Shown here piece after piece: positions 1-8,954 of a stretch of 64,000 bases of DNA. How positions within the stretch are numbered: the first letter of the stretch is position 1; each line of letters opens with the position of its first letter. The stretch is from Pirellula sp. (GTDB lineage: Bacteria > Planctomycetota > Planctomycetia > Pirellulales > PNKZ01): NCBI GenBank assembly GCA_013822735.1, contig PNKZ01000001.1:434001-498000 (forward strand), written 5' to 3'. The translations under genes were made by a program, and so were the position numbers. The notes below the pieces were generated by a model, which did not search any database, had not been told where the DNA came from, and was given only the letters and a program-made list of their open reading frames with translations.

Positions 1-2
1 TC

Positions 3-905
3 AAGGAAGCGATCGCGGCGATCGATCTCCGTACGTTTCCCGTGATGGACGGCGCCACGCGTAGAGAGAATTCTCCGGCGGGTGCACACTTCTCCGTGCC
101 CAACGGAACCGTGGCGGACGCGACGGCATTTGCGCGCAGCAAACTCGAAGCTCTCGGTTGGAAAACTTCCGACGACCCGAAGTTGACGACCATCAACGAT
201 CAGGGTGCGCAGATGCTGTTCACCAAGAACGGTCAGCGTCTGTATGCGGCGATCGGCGTGAGCCCGGCCGATAAGAACTTGAACTTCGCGCTGTTTCACT
301 TAGGCAATACCGACGCTCGCAAGCTGCCGCACTTCGCCGGGGTCGAGTTTACCGATTCGATTCCCTCCCGCACGATTTGCACGACGTCTGCGAAACCCGA
401 CGACGTGCAAAAAGCGCTACGCCCGCTATTTGCCCCGCTCGGTTGGCGCGAATATCGAGACCCGCCGATCCGCGGGATGGAAGGTTACGTGCGTGAAGAT
501 CGTTCGCTCAAGTTTCTGCAGAACGGCACGGCGGTCGACATCATGATCATGCCCGTCAACGGCAAGACGAATATCTACACGACCGTGCGATTACTGAAAG
601 AACAGTGGCCGATCGAGCCGAGCGCCGCAACGATCGAGTTTCAAGAAGATCCTCTGTTCTTGTTTTATCCCACGAAGCTGTCGCTGGACGAAGCCGTGGC
701 CTTCCATCGTCGCGAGCTATCGGCGCTGGGCCTGCAAGAACGCAAAACCACCGGGGAGCCGAGCAAGACGAAGTTTAAAGCGACATTCGACGTACCCGAC
801 GGCAAGCCGATCAAGCTCGAAGTGGTGCGAAACCAAGACCTGACCTTCGTGATGTTGCGGCCTTGGACCGAGGACGATGACAAAGCCGACGGCGACAAGA
901 AGTAA
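3..905 (+). CDS. Hypothetical protein, 5' end outside window
   Basis: The frame is open from the first complete codon to a TAA, so the gene almost certainly starts upstream. An internal GTG at 42 is possible but the frame reads through it with residues that look coding. I recognise no family. The visible ~300 residues fall into three similar segments, each with a lysine- and proline-containing stretch followed by a short beta-rich part (roughly residues 20-110, 120-205 and 210-285 of the visible part). This hints at a repeated small domain. No signal peptide is visible because the N-terminus is missing. It converges on the minus-strand gene that ends 6 bases beyond its stop. Confidence 0.7.
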   Translation, partial: KEAIAAIDLRTFPVMDGATRRENSPAGAHFSVPNGTVADATAFARSKLEALGWKTSDDPKLTTINDQGAQMLFTKNGQRLYAAIGVSPADKNLNFALFHLGNTDARKLPHFAGVEFTDSIPSRTICTTSAKPDDVQKALRPLFAPLGWREYRDPPIRGMEGYVREDRSLKFLQNGTAVDIMIMPVNGKTNIYTTVRLLKEQWPIEPSAATIEFQEDPLFLFYPTKLSLDEAVAFHRRELSALGLQERKTTGEPSKTKFKATFDVPDGKPIKLEVVRNQDLTFVMLRPWTEDDDKADGDKK

Positions 906-911
906 GCGAGG

Positions 912-1283
912 TCAAATGCTGGGCGGTGAGGCGGGGACCGGTGCGGCCGCTTGCCGCAAACTGCGGTGGAGCAGCGGGATCGTGAGCCCCAGCACTCCGA
1001 ATACGGTGAACGCCGTGCCGAATCCGAGCAGCGCCGAAGCGATCACACGATAAATCTCATCGCGATCGCGCATCCGCGAGTCGGAGAGCGACGATTGGGA
1101 TTCGACGATCGCCATTCGCATCAGCTCGTTGAGGTGCGCAATGTTCTGCTCGTGCGCGCCGCCGCGCAACGCATGCTCCACGACCTGCATCGGGTTGGCG
1201 GGTTCCGGCGGCGCGATAGAAGTGCCGCCGACGATCATTCCCAGGCCGACGGCTGTGAGCAGCATGCAGAGGAAGCGTCGCAT
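912..1283 (-). CDS. Small membrane protein of unknown function
   Basis: A 123-residue protein. I start it at the ATG ending at 1283 because the residues upstream are arginine-rich shadow sequence. It has an N-terminal hydrophobic segment (about residues 4-24), which may be a signal peptide or anchor. A hydrophilic middle follows, then a second hydrophobic helix (about 84-106) and a proline/alanine-rich tail. No family is recognised. It lies 29 bases downstream of the SMP-30-like gene on the same strand and may be co-transcribed with it. The topology suggests an envelope protein; that is the only functional inference I can support. Confidence 0.6.
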   Translation of the reverse strand: MRRFLCMLLTAVGLGMIVGGTSIAPPEPANPMQVVEHALRGGAHEQNIAHLNELMRMAIVESQSSLSDSRMRDRDEIYRVIASALLGFGTAFTVFGVLGLTIPLLHRSLRQAAAPVPASPPSI

Positions 1284-1312
1284 GGGATTACTTTCCAGAA
1301 GAGGTATCGAAG

Positions 1313-2425
1313 CTACGCGATGTGTGCCCCGATCGCTTCGACGTACACGGCGTAAAGCGATTGCCCGGCCGTGATAAATAGCCGGTTGCGCTTGGGGCCG
1401 CCGAAGCAAACGTTGGAGCCGATTTCGGGCAGCCGGATCTGGCCGATGCGCACGCCGTCGGGCGCGAAGACGTGCACGCCGTCGTAACCGTCGCCGACCC
1501 AACCGGCCGAGGCCCAAATATTGCCGTCGGTGTCGCAACGGATGCCGTCGGCGAAGCCGGCCTTGCCGTCGAGTTCCATCGAGGCGAACTCCTTGCCGTC
1601 GGCCAGCGACTTATCGTCCTGAATGTCCCAGACTTTGATGTTTCGGGGAGCTTCCTTGTAGTGGCTTGCGCCGGTGTCGGCGACATACAGCTTCTTGTAG
1701 TCGGGCGAGAAGCAGAGGCCGTTGGGCTTAAAAAGTTCGTCGGTAAGTTTCGTGATCCGGCCGCTCTTGCCGTCGATGCGATAGACGGCCTCCTTTAGCT
1801 CGAGCTCCCCCTTGTTGCCTTCGTAGTGCATCAGGCTTCCGTAGCCGGGATCGGTGAACCAGATATCGCCGCCCGGATGCACGACCGCGTCGTTCGGCGC
1901 ATTGAATCGCTTCCCTTCGAACTTCTCGGCGAGAATCGTCTTGGTGCCGTCGTACTCGTAGCGCACGACTTTCCGCGAACCGTGCTCGCAGGAGATCTGT
2001 CGACCTTGATAGTCGAACGTGTTGCCGTTGGAGTGCCCGGCGCGATTGCGCATCGTGCTTACGTGGCCGTCTTCGTTGAGCCAACGCAGTTGCACGTCGT
2101 TTGGGATGTCGCTCCAGACGAGATAACGGCCGACGCCGTTCCAGGCCGGACCTTCGGCCCAGAGGCAGCCCGTGTGTAAGCGCCGGATCGGGGTGTTGCC
2201 GATCTTGTACTTGGCAAAGCGCTCGTCGATCACGACGATGTCGGGATCAGGGTAACGGACCGGCTCGGCATTGGGGCCAAAGTCGCGGGCCGACAGAGCA
2301 CGGCCGTTCGAGAAAACCGTCCCTGTTGCGGCGGCTGCGGCAGCGGCAAAAGTACCGGCGAGGAACGAGCGGCGCGAGGGTTGCGGGGCGGGCGATGAAT
2401 CATTCGTCACGTTGTAAAACTCCAC
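1313..2425 (-). CDS. SMP-30/gluconolactonase-like secreted protein
   Basis: A 370-residue protein of the SMP-30/gluconolactonase/LRE-like family, six-bladed propellers that usually hydrolyse sugar lactones using a bound divalent metal. The N-terminus has a twin-arginine signal (SRRSFLAGTF, about residues 18-27) followed by an alanine-rich hydrophobic stretch, so it is probably exported folded by Tat. Family features seen are EGPAWNG near residue 90, NAPNDAVVHPGGDIWFTDP near 175-195, and KPNGLCFSPD near 235, which cover the usual metal-ligand positions Glu, Asn and Asp. It lies 27 bases downstream of the DUF1080/lactonase fusion on the same strand, so the two may act on related sugar lactones. 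The substrate is unknown. Confidence 0.88.
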   Translation of the reverse strand: MEFYNVTNDSSPAPQPSRRSFLAGTFAAAAAAATGTVFSNGRALSARDFGPNAEPVRYPDPDIVVIDERFAKYKIGNTPIRRLHTGCLWAEGPAWNGVGRYLVWSDIPNDVQLRWLNEDGHVSTMRNRAGHSNGNTFDYQGRQISCEHGSRKVVRYEYDGTKTILAEKFEGKRFNAPNDAVVHPGGDIWFTDPGYGSLMHYEGNKGELELKEAVYRIDGKSGRITKLTDELFKPNGLCFSPDYKKLYVADTGASHYKEAPRNIKVWDIQDDKSLADGKEFASMELDGKAGFADGIRCDTDGNIWASAGWVGDGYDGVHVFAPDGVRIGQIRLPEIGSNVCFGGPKRNRLFITAGQSLYAVYVEAIGAHIA

Positions 2426-2452
2426 GATGTCATACGATGCGGCGGGATGCGA

Positions 2453-4576
2453 TTACTTTTGTTCGGGAATCGGCACGAACTTGACGCAGACGGGCGCGAA
2501 GACTTCGATCGTGCTGACGGCCTTGTCGAGCGCGCCGGTTTGCGCATTGACGGGAAACGAAATGACCGTGTCGCCCGCTTGGTTGCAGACGATCGCAAAT
2601 TTGCCGGTCGGGTCGATGCCGAAATTGCGAGGGACTTTCACCCCTTCGCTTTGATGGCCGACTAGCGTGAGCTTGCCGGTGGCGGCGTCGACTTGGAAAG
2701 CCGCGATGGAGTCTTGCGTGCGGTTGGAGCCGTAGACGAAGCGCCCGCTCGGGTGAACTTGCACTTCGGCCGTGCTGAACTTCGGCACTACTTGCACGCC
2801 CGCCGGCAAGGTCGACACGGTTTGAATCGTTTCCAGCGATCCTTTCGCGGCGTCGTAGGCAAACGCGGTAATCGTGCAATCGATTTCGTTGATCACGTAG
2901 GCAAACTTGCCGCTCGGGTGAAAGGCGAAGTGGCGAGGGCCTGCCCGACGGGCCGTGGCTGCGAAGGCCGGGTCGTTGGCGGTGAGCGTGCCGACGTCGG
3001 CGTCGTAGCGATAGATGAGCACCTTATCGAGCCCGAGATCGGCGCAGAAGGCAAACTTGCCGGCCGCGTCCAGATTGATCGAGTGACCGTGCGGACCGCC
3101 TTGCCGTTTCGCGTCGGCGACTTCGCCCGAGTGCTTCACGTAGCAACTCATTTCGGCGAGGCTGCCGTCGGCCTTGATCGGGAGCACGCCGCAGCTTCCT
3201 GCGCCGTAGTTGGCGATGAGCACGTTCTTGCCGGCGGCATCGATCGTGATGTGGCAAGGGCCTGCGCCGCCGGACGATTGCTCGTTGAGCAGCGTGAGAT
3301 TGCCGGTCTTCTCATCGACGGCAAAAGCACTCACCGCACCGGAGGCCGTCTTCTCGCCTTTTACGCTTCCGCCCGCTTCACCGACGGCGTACACGAACTT
3401 GCGATTGGGGTGCACGACTAAGAACGAAGGGCTCTTCGTCGCCACGGCCAACTCCGGCGGGCTCAGTTTGCCGGTGGCGATATCTAGCTCGGAGCGGTAG
3501 ATGCCTTGGCTCTTGCCGTCGCGCGTGTAGGTGCCGAAGTAGAGGCGGAACTTTTTGACGTTGCCGAGCCCTGCGCAGCAAGGGGGCGTGAACTCAAAAG
3601 GAATCGCACGCCCGTCGTCGACTTCCGCCGGCTTGTCGCCTGCGGCGATGGTCAGGGTACCGGCATTCAGCGTGATGCCGCCGGACGTGTAGGTATTGGT
3701 GCCGGAAAGGATGAGTGTTCCTCCGCCGCCCGTCTTGGTGAGCGTGAGCGTGCCGCCGGTGATTGTCGTCGACCCGGTGTACGTGCCCCCCTCGATTTGA
3801 ATCGCGGCCGTAGTCGTCAGTTTGTCTTCCGGAAACGTCTCCAGTACCAAATTCTTGAAGCGCACTTCTTGCGGTACTTTGTTGGAATGGAGCTGCAAGC
3901 CGATCGGCGCTTCCTTGATGCGGTCGGGCTCCGGCTCGCGCCAGTCGCTCACGAGGGTGCCGTTCAATACGAAGCGAATCCGATTCCCCTGCGCGAGGAT
4001 CTCCATCCGGTTCCAATCGTGCTGCTTATTAAGCGGCGCGGCCTTCGCGTTGTTGCGGTGAATTGCCGTGCGCCCGTAGAGATCGTAGAACCCGTAGCCG
4101 GAGGGAAACATCACGAGGTGCCCGGCATACGTAAATGGGTCGCCACGCTCGGGCGCAACGCGTCCCCACATCGCGATGCCGGAGTGCATCTCCGATTGCG
4201 CCAGTTTGAAATCGAAGGTGAGGCGGAAGTCGCTGAACTTACGCTCCGTGAGCAGATAGGTGCTTACCGGAATCTCGTCCTTGTTGCGGCCGACGATCTC
4301 TTCGCCTTCGACCGTCCAATATTTGTCTTTGTGCCCGCCCCAGCCGGCGAGGTCTTTGCCGTTGAAGAGGTAGAGAGTCTCGCGCTTCCCTTCGCGCGGC
4401 GGCAGCTTGGGTGCCGTATCCTGAGCTGCGTCAGTCGGCAGCGGGCCGGCGGGCTTTTTGACGGCTGTAGGCGGCGCCTTCTCCGCGGGTTTCGCAGGAT
4501 CGGCTGCGAAGGCGGGGGTCGACACGCAGTACGCGGCGACTAACGCGAGGAGCGAACTTAAGATAGAGCGATGCAT
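2453..4576 (-). CDS. DUF1080 - autotransporter repeat - lactonase fusion
   Basis: A 707-residue secreted protein. I place the start at the ATG ending at 4576 because it opens a clean signal peptide (MHRSILSSLLALVAAYC...AFA, cut near residue 24). Residues 30-60 are a proline/alanine linker. Residues about 66-249 match the DUF1080/3-keto-disaccharide hydrolase jelly-roll (LYLFNGKDLAGW, HSGIAMWG). Residues about 262-313 look like one autotransporter-associated beta-strand repeat (GSTTITGGTLTL, SGTNTYTSGGITLNAGTL). Residues about 343-700 match the seven-bladed lactonase family (6-phosphogluconolactonase type; LYFGTYTRDG, HPNRKFVYAVGE, GPCHITIDAAGK, PRHFAFHPSGKFAYV). The DUF1080 half would bind or cleave sugar and the propeller would open a lactone; this joint role is inferred. 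The frame is continuous with no sign of frameshift. It sits between the DUF1501 and SMP-30 genes on the same strand. Confidence 0.85.
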   Translation of the reverse strand: MHRSILSSLLALVAAYCVSTPAFAADPAKPAEKAPPTAVKKPAGPLPTDAAQDTAPKLPPREGKRETLYLFNGKDLAGWGGHKDKYWTVEGEEIVGRNKDEIPVSTYLLTERKFSDFRLTFDFKLAQSEMHSGIAMWGRVAPERGDPFTYAGHLVMFPSGYGFYDLYGRTAIHRNNAKAAPLNKQHDWNRMEILAQGNRIRFVLNGTLVSDWREPEPDRIKEAPIGLQLHSNKVPQEVRFKNLVLETFPEDKLTTTAAIQIEGGTYTGSTTITGGTLTLTKTGGGGTLILSGTNTYTSGGITLNAGTLTIAAGDKPAEVDDGRAIPFEFTPPCCAGLGNVKKFRLYFGTYTRDGKSQGIYRSELDIATGKLSPPELAVATKSPSFLVVHPNRKFVYAVGEAGGSVKGEKTASGAVSAFAVDEKTGNLTLLNEQSSGGAGPCHITIDAAGKNVLIANYGAGSCGVLPIKADGSLAEMSCYVKHSGEVADAKRQGGPHGHSINLDAAGKFAFCADLGLDKVLIYRYDADVGTLTANDPAFAATARRAGPRHFAFHPSGKFAYVINEIDCTITAFAYDAAKGSLETIQTVSTLPAGVQVVPKFSTAEVQVHPSGRFVYGSNRTQDSIAAFQVDAATGKLTLVGHQSEGVKVPRNFGIDPTGKFAIVCNQAGDTVISFPVNAQTGALDKAVSTIEVFAPVCVKFVPIPEQK

Positions 4577-4752
4577 GCGGATGTCTCCGAAACAAAACGC
4601 GGAGGTGCGATTACAAAACATACGGTAGCGCGGAGCGAGTCTGGTGATGCGGCGATTATAGCCTGCCGCAGGACGACAAGCATCCAAAGGCCGGGCCGAA
4701 ATGGAAGGTCGAGCCGTCTCGGGGGATCGTCGCCCGGCAGTTCGGCGGCCGC

Positions 4753-6918
4753 TTAGCTGACCACGTCCTCTTCGCGTTTACGCGGATCAAATTGCAAGCT
4801 GACGCTGCGAACGAGCAATTGAGCGGTGCCGATCCCCACGTCGACCGAGCGAAGCGGCCCAGGCGACGATCTCTCGACGATGACGGCCACGCCCAATCCG
4901 TTGCCGATGGCGAAGTTTCCCCCGGGCACGGTCGAACCGAGAAACGCCGAGATCGTGCACGATCGCGGCTTGGCGAGTTCGTCGGCCGTCGGCGAAAACG
5001 TCTCGCTTGCCAGCACTTGCACGTTGCCGGGGTCCTTGGCCGCCGTTGCAAAGCGGGAGAGCGTCAGTCGGCAAGTGAACTCTCGCGCGAACGTTCGCAC
5101 GAAGAACTCCGGCGTGCTGCTGGTGCCCGCGAGTTCGATTGTGAACGTGTACCGGCCGCCGCGCGCATTGCGAATCTCTTGAGCCAGTAGCGCCCGAGCC
5201 CCGACGGGAATTTCCGCCTTCTCATCGCACAGCGCTAGCTCGAACGCCGCAGCAGGCTCCGCTCCGGCGATGCGACTCACCTGCAACAACGCTTTCGACG
5301 ACTCACCGACCGGCGCCGACGCTCGCCAACCTTTCTCGCGCGTCTCGACGCCTGCCGGCAGAAACCTCTGCACCGAGCGAAAGTCGGTATCGACCAACAA
5401 GCTTGCATCGTACGGCGGCACGAAGTTCAGATCACCTTCCGGTTCGCGTCGAGCCTTCGTCGCCGGACCGTTGCCGAGCAATCGCGCGAGCGTCGTGCCC
5501 TTCGTCAGCGGATGCGGACGATCCGATGCGTCGCGAAACATTCCGCCGGGATCGATCCCCAGCAAATGGAAAATCGTCGCCGTCAGGTCGTGCGGTCGAA
5601 TCGGATCGACGGTCGGGTAGCCGCCGTTGCGATCGCTGGCTCCGAAAACCTGTCCGCCCCGAATGCCCGCTCCCGCCATTGCGAAGCTGAAGACGTTCCC
5701 CCAATGGTCGCGTCCCGCGGCCTTGTTGATCTTCGGCGTCCGTCCGAATTCGCCGATCGCCACGACCAACGTTTCGTCCAATAGCCCGCGCTGTTCGAGA
5801 TCGTCGACCAGCGCGGTAAAGCTCACGTCGAATTGCGGGCAAAGAAAATCCTGCAACCGATCGGCATTCTTGGAATGCGTGTCCCAAAGCGGATTGTCGA
5901 CGGCGTTGTCTCCCGGCTCGCGCGGCCAATTTACATGGACGAGCCTCACGCCGGCCTCGACCAAGCGCCGCGCCAAGAGCAACGATTGTCCCCAGCTATG
6001 TCTGCCGTACCGCTCGCGCACCGCTGCAGGCTCGCGGTCGACCGCAAAGGCTTCTCGAGCCCGACCCGATGTGATGAGATCGAACGCTTGTTGCGAGAGC
6101 TTGCTATAGGTGCCGACGGCGCCGCTCCGTTCGACGGTGCGAAACTCGCGCTCGAACTCTCGCAGCAGATCGCGCCGACGATCCACGCGCAAGTGCGAGA
6201 TGTCGTCCGGCGGCGCGAGTCCTTCCACGTGATAATCCGGCGCCGCGGGGTCGCCGACGAATCGTTCCGGCTCCCACTGCTTGCCTAGAAAGCCGGCGGT
6301 CTGCCCGGCCGGCGTCACGTTCTCGTTGAGCCGCATCATGTCCGGCAGCCACACGCTCGAAAGCGCGGGCAGCGTCTCGCTCGGCTTCAGCATCTTCACG
6401 AGCGAACCGAAGTACGGCCAATCGGTCGGCTTGATCTGGCGCGCGCTGCCGGGCCCGTAAGGGTAGCCGGTCAGCACCCAATAGCCGCTCACATCATGGT
6501 TATTATCGTTCGTGTGCAGCGACCGGACGATCGCCAACTTATCGGCGATGCGCGCCGTGCGCGGGAGCAGCTCGCAGAAGTTGATTCCGGGCACGTTCGT
6601 GGCGATCGGTCGGAACGGGCCGCGGATTTCGGCCGGAGCGTCGGGCTTCGGATCAAACGTTTCGTGCTGCGGCGGGCCACCTTGAAGCCAGAGATAGATG
6701 ACGTTCTTCGCCCGGCCGAACGTCGTGCCTGCCAGCCCGCGCGCCAGCGGCGACGCGCCGTTCATCGCCGCACTGTTTGGCGCGGGCCCGCGGCTTTGCT
6801 CGGCCGCGGTCAAGAGTTGCGGCAAAGTCAGACCCAGCGTGCCGAGGCCGCCGATGCGCAGCCATTCGCGCCGCGTCGCTCGTCCGCTCGAAAGAACGTC
6901 TTCGCCCAACGAAAGCAT
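4753..6918 (-). CDS. DUF1501 family Tat-exported protein
   Basis: A 721-residue DUF1501 protein of the alkaline-phosphatase-like fold common in planctomycetes. The start chosen is the ATG ending at 6918, which gives a short N-terminus with a twin-arginine motif (ATRREWLRIGGLG) and a hydrophobic stretch. Family hallmarks seen are VIYLWLQGGPPQHETFDPKPD near residue 80 and downstream, RSLHTNDNNHDVSGY near 150, GEFGRTPKINKAAGRDHW in the second half, and HLLGIDP further on. The usual family ends soon after that point. Here about 230 extra residues follow, with no domain I recognise. It is followed by the DUF1080 fusion and preceded by a sulfatase on the same strand. Substrate unknown. Confidence 0.88.
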   Translation of the reverse strand: MLSLGEDVLSSGRATRREWLRIGGLGTLGLTLPQLLTAAEQSRGPAPNSAAMNGASPLARGLAGTTFGRAKNVIYLWLQGGPPQHETFDPKPDAPAEIRGPFRPIATNVPGINFCELLPRTARIADKLAIVRSLHTNDNNHDVSGYWVLTGYPYGPGSARQIKPTDWPYFGSLVKMLKPSETLPALSSVWLPDMMRLNENVTPAGQTAGFLGKQWEPERFVGDPAAPDYHVEGLAPPDDISHLRVDRRRDLLREFEREFRTVERSGAVGTYSKLSQQAFDLITSGRAREAFAVDREPAAVRERYGRHSWGQSLLLARRLVEAGVRLVHVNWPREPGDNAVDNPLWDTHSKNADRLQDFLCPQFDVSFTALVDDLEQRGLLDETLVVAIGEFGRTPKINKAAGRDHWGNVFSFAMAGAGIRGGQVFGASDRNGGYPTVDPIRPHDLTATIFHLLGIDPGGMFRDASDRPHPLTKGTTLARLLGNGPATKARREPEGDLNFVPPYDASLLVDTDFRSVQRFLPAGVETREKGWRASAPVGESSKALLQVSRIAGAEPAAAFELALCDEKAEIPVGARALLAQEIRNARGGRYTFTIELAGTSSTPEFFVRTFAREFTCRLTLSRFATAAKDPGNVQVLASETFSPTADELAKPRSCTISAFLGSTVPGGNFAIGNGLGVAVIVERSSPGPLRSVDVGIGTAQLLVRSVSLQFDPRKREEDVVS

Positions 6919-7067
6919 GCCGCCACCTACGACTGTCGACGTCGAGACTCTTAACGCATCCGATATTATGGATGCGTCGAAGAGTCGGTAGCAAGCGAAG
7001 TTTCTCGCTCGTCGCGCACTTGAGCGACGCGCCACGGTTGGACGCTTGTCGATGTGTGCGTCGTCGC

Positions 7068-8807
7068 TTACTGCGCGGCTGCTTTTTTGCCGGCTTTCTT
7101 ACCGCCGCCCGGCTTCTTGTTCGGCGGTTCGGGCGCCGGAGCGGTTTTCGAAAGCGCGGCAAACTCGTCGTGCTTCCGTTGCCACAATGCTTCCAGTTCC
7201 CGAACCTTGTCCGGCATCGATGCGGCCAAGTTGCGCGACTCCGCGCGATCCCCCTTCAAGTCGTAGAGCTCCCAGGGTTCCTTCTCGGAAGCGACGAGCT
7301 TCCAATCGCCGACTCGAATCGCCCGATTCCCTTCGTGCAACCACCAAACTGCGTCACGTTCGACGCTGCCCGTGCCCGTCAGCGCCGGCACCAAACTCTT
7401 GCCGTGCAGCGGCGGCACGTCGAATCCCTCGCGCGACTTCGGCGGCGCGACGCCCGCCAATTCCAACGCCGTCGGGACAAAGTCGATCACGTGGCTCGGG
7501 TCGCCGCGAAATTCGCCAGGGGCCTTGATCCCCTTGGGCCAGTGTGCGATGAGCGGCGTGCTGATGCCCCCTTCGTGCACCCAGGTCTTGTGCCGTCGGT
7601 GCGGCGTGTTGGCGGCGGTCGACCAGCCGGGCCCGAGACAGAGAAACGTGGCGGCCGAGCCGGGCGAGGCGCTTTGGTCGTGACCGTCGCCCCGCACCAT
7701 GAGCTCGGCGCTCGCGCCATTGTCGCTGGCGAAGAGAATGAGCGTATTGTCGAGCGCGTTCATCTCGTTGAGCTGCGCGAGGATGCGGCCGATCTCGCGA
7801 TCCATCACGTCGATCATCGCCGCATGCACGGCCATCTTGTCGGCTTGGAATGCTTGCTGCTCCGCGGAAAGCGAATCCCACGGCAGCGGACGATTCACTT
7901 CGCCGGGGCCGAGCTTGGCGATGTCTTGGGGAAAAGGGTAGGGGGGGCCGAGGTCACGTTCCGGCTCCGATAACTCGCTCGACGTGAGTCCGTCACGCTT
8001 CATTCGTACGTAGCGGGCCGCGCGAATCTTTTCCCATCCTTGCTTGTAACGTTCGCGATAGCTGGCGACGACGTCGGCCGGCGCCTGTAGCGGAAAATGG
8101 GGCGCTGTGAAGGCCACGTAGCTGAAGAACGGCGCGTCGGCATGCATCTTGGCATGCTCCTGCAAATGACGAATCGCGTAGTCGGCGATCGTCGTCGTCG
8201 CATACTTCGGTTGATCCTTGGGCGTCGGCGGCAGCTGTTTATCGTCTTCCGCATGTTGTTGCGGCGCGAAGAAGTGGTTGTGATCGTTGAGCGAATAGGA
8301 GTGCTCAAACCCGGTCGGGAGTACGTCGCCGACCAGATGCCACTTGCCGCTGTGGTAAGAATGGTATCCGGCCGGCTTGAGCAGCTCGGGCAATAGCCCG
8401 ACCCAACGCGGCCGCATCCCGCGCCCGGTGCCGCCGAGCGACTGATCGCTCCGGGTCGCTTGAGCATAGTATCCGCTCAAGAGCGCGTTACGCGTCGGCC
8501 AGCACCGGGCCGTATTATAAAACTGCGTGAAGCGGAGCCCGTCTTTCGCGAGCCGATCCAAATTCGGCGTCGCGATCTCGCTTCCGTAACAGCCCAAGTC
8601 GCTGTAGCCCAGGTCATCCGCGAGAATGAACACGATGTTCGGTTTGCTCTCCGTCTTGCCGAGGTCTGCGGCAAAAACGGGGCGCAACCCTTGTCCGCAG
8701 ACCGCGACGACGCAGATCGCTAGGGCACCGAGGAGCTTAGCTGATGAGTAACGTGAATGACCTTGAACGGTTGGGCCCGTTCGACCGGTTTCAACATGCG
8801 TTGCCAT
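7068..8807 (-). CDS. Secreted sulfatase (arylsulfatase type)
   Basis: A 579-residue type I sulfatase. After a hydrophobic signal segment (about residues 23-47) come the metal-binding motif NIVFILADDLGYSDLGCYG (57-75) and the formylglycine motif C-W-P-T-R with Cys102. Conversion to formylglycine would need an activating enzyme not found in this window. LASDNGA-type residues (LFASDNGASAEL) mark the second metal and substrate site, and the C-terminal subdomain contains WKLVASEKEPWELYDLKGD. The C-terminus ends in a lysine-rich tail, unusual for an exported enzyme. It probably removes sulfate from a polysaccharide outside the cytoplasm. It is the most upstream of the minus-strand secreted-protein block. 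Confidence 0.93.
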   Translation of the reverse strand: MATHVETGRTGPTVQGHSRYSSAKLLGALAICVVAVCGQGLRPVFAADLGKTESKPNIVFILADDLGYSDLGCYGSEIATPNLDRLAKDGLRFTQFYNTARCWPTRNALLSGYYAQATRSDQSLGGTGRGMRPRWVGLLPELLKPAGYHSYHSGKWHLVGDVLPTGFEHSYSLNDHNHFFAPQQHAEDDKQLPPTPKDQPKYATTTIADYAIRHLQEHAKMHADAPFFSYVAFTAPHFPLQAPADVVASYRERYKQGWEKIRAARYVRMKRDGLTSSELSEPERDLGPPYPFPQDIAKLGPGEVNRPLPWDSLSAEQQAFQADKMAVHAAMIDVMDREIGRILAQLNEMNALDNTLILFASDNGASAELMVRGDGHDQSASPGSAATFLCLGPGWSTAANTPHRRHKTWVHEGGISTPLIAHWPKGIKAPGEFRGDPSHVIDFVPTALELAGVAPPKSREGFDVPPLHGKSLVPALTGTGSVERDAVWWLHEGNRAIRVGDWKLVASEKEPWELYDLKGDRAESRNLAASMPDKVRELEALWQRKHDEFAALSKTAPAPEPPNKKPGGGKKAGKKAAAQ

Positions 8808-8954
8808 GACGATCTCGCGACTTGGAAGGAAGGCGTCCGGTGTTCAGGACGCGCAACAAGCCTCGAATATCGGCCGGCGAAAGCTACCGGTCAACGAAGG
8901 AGGGGAATCGTACGAGTACGAGAGCGATGCCGAGCCGAACACGCGACGGCGGAT

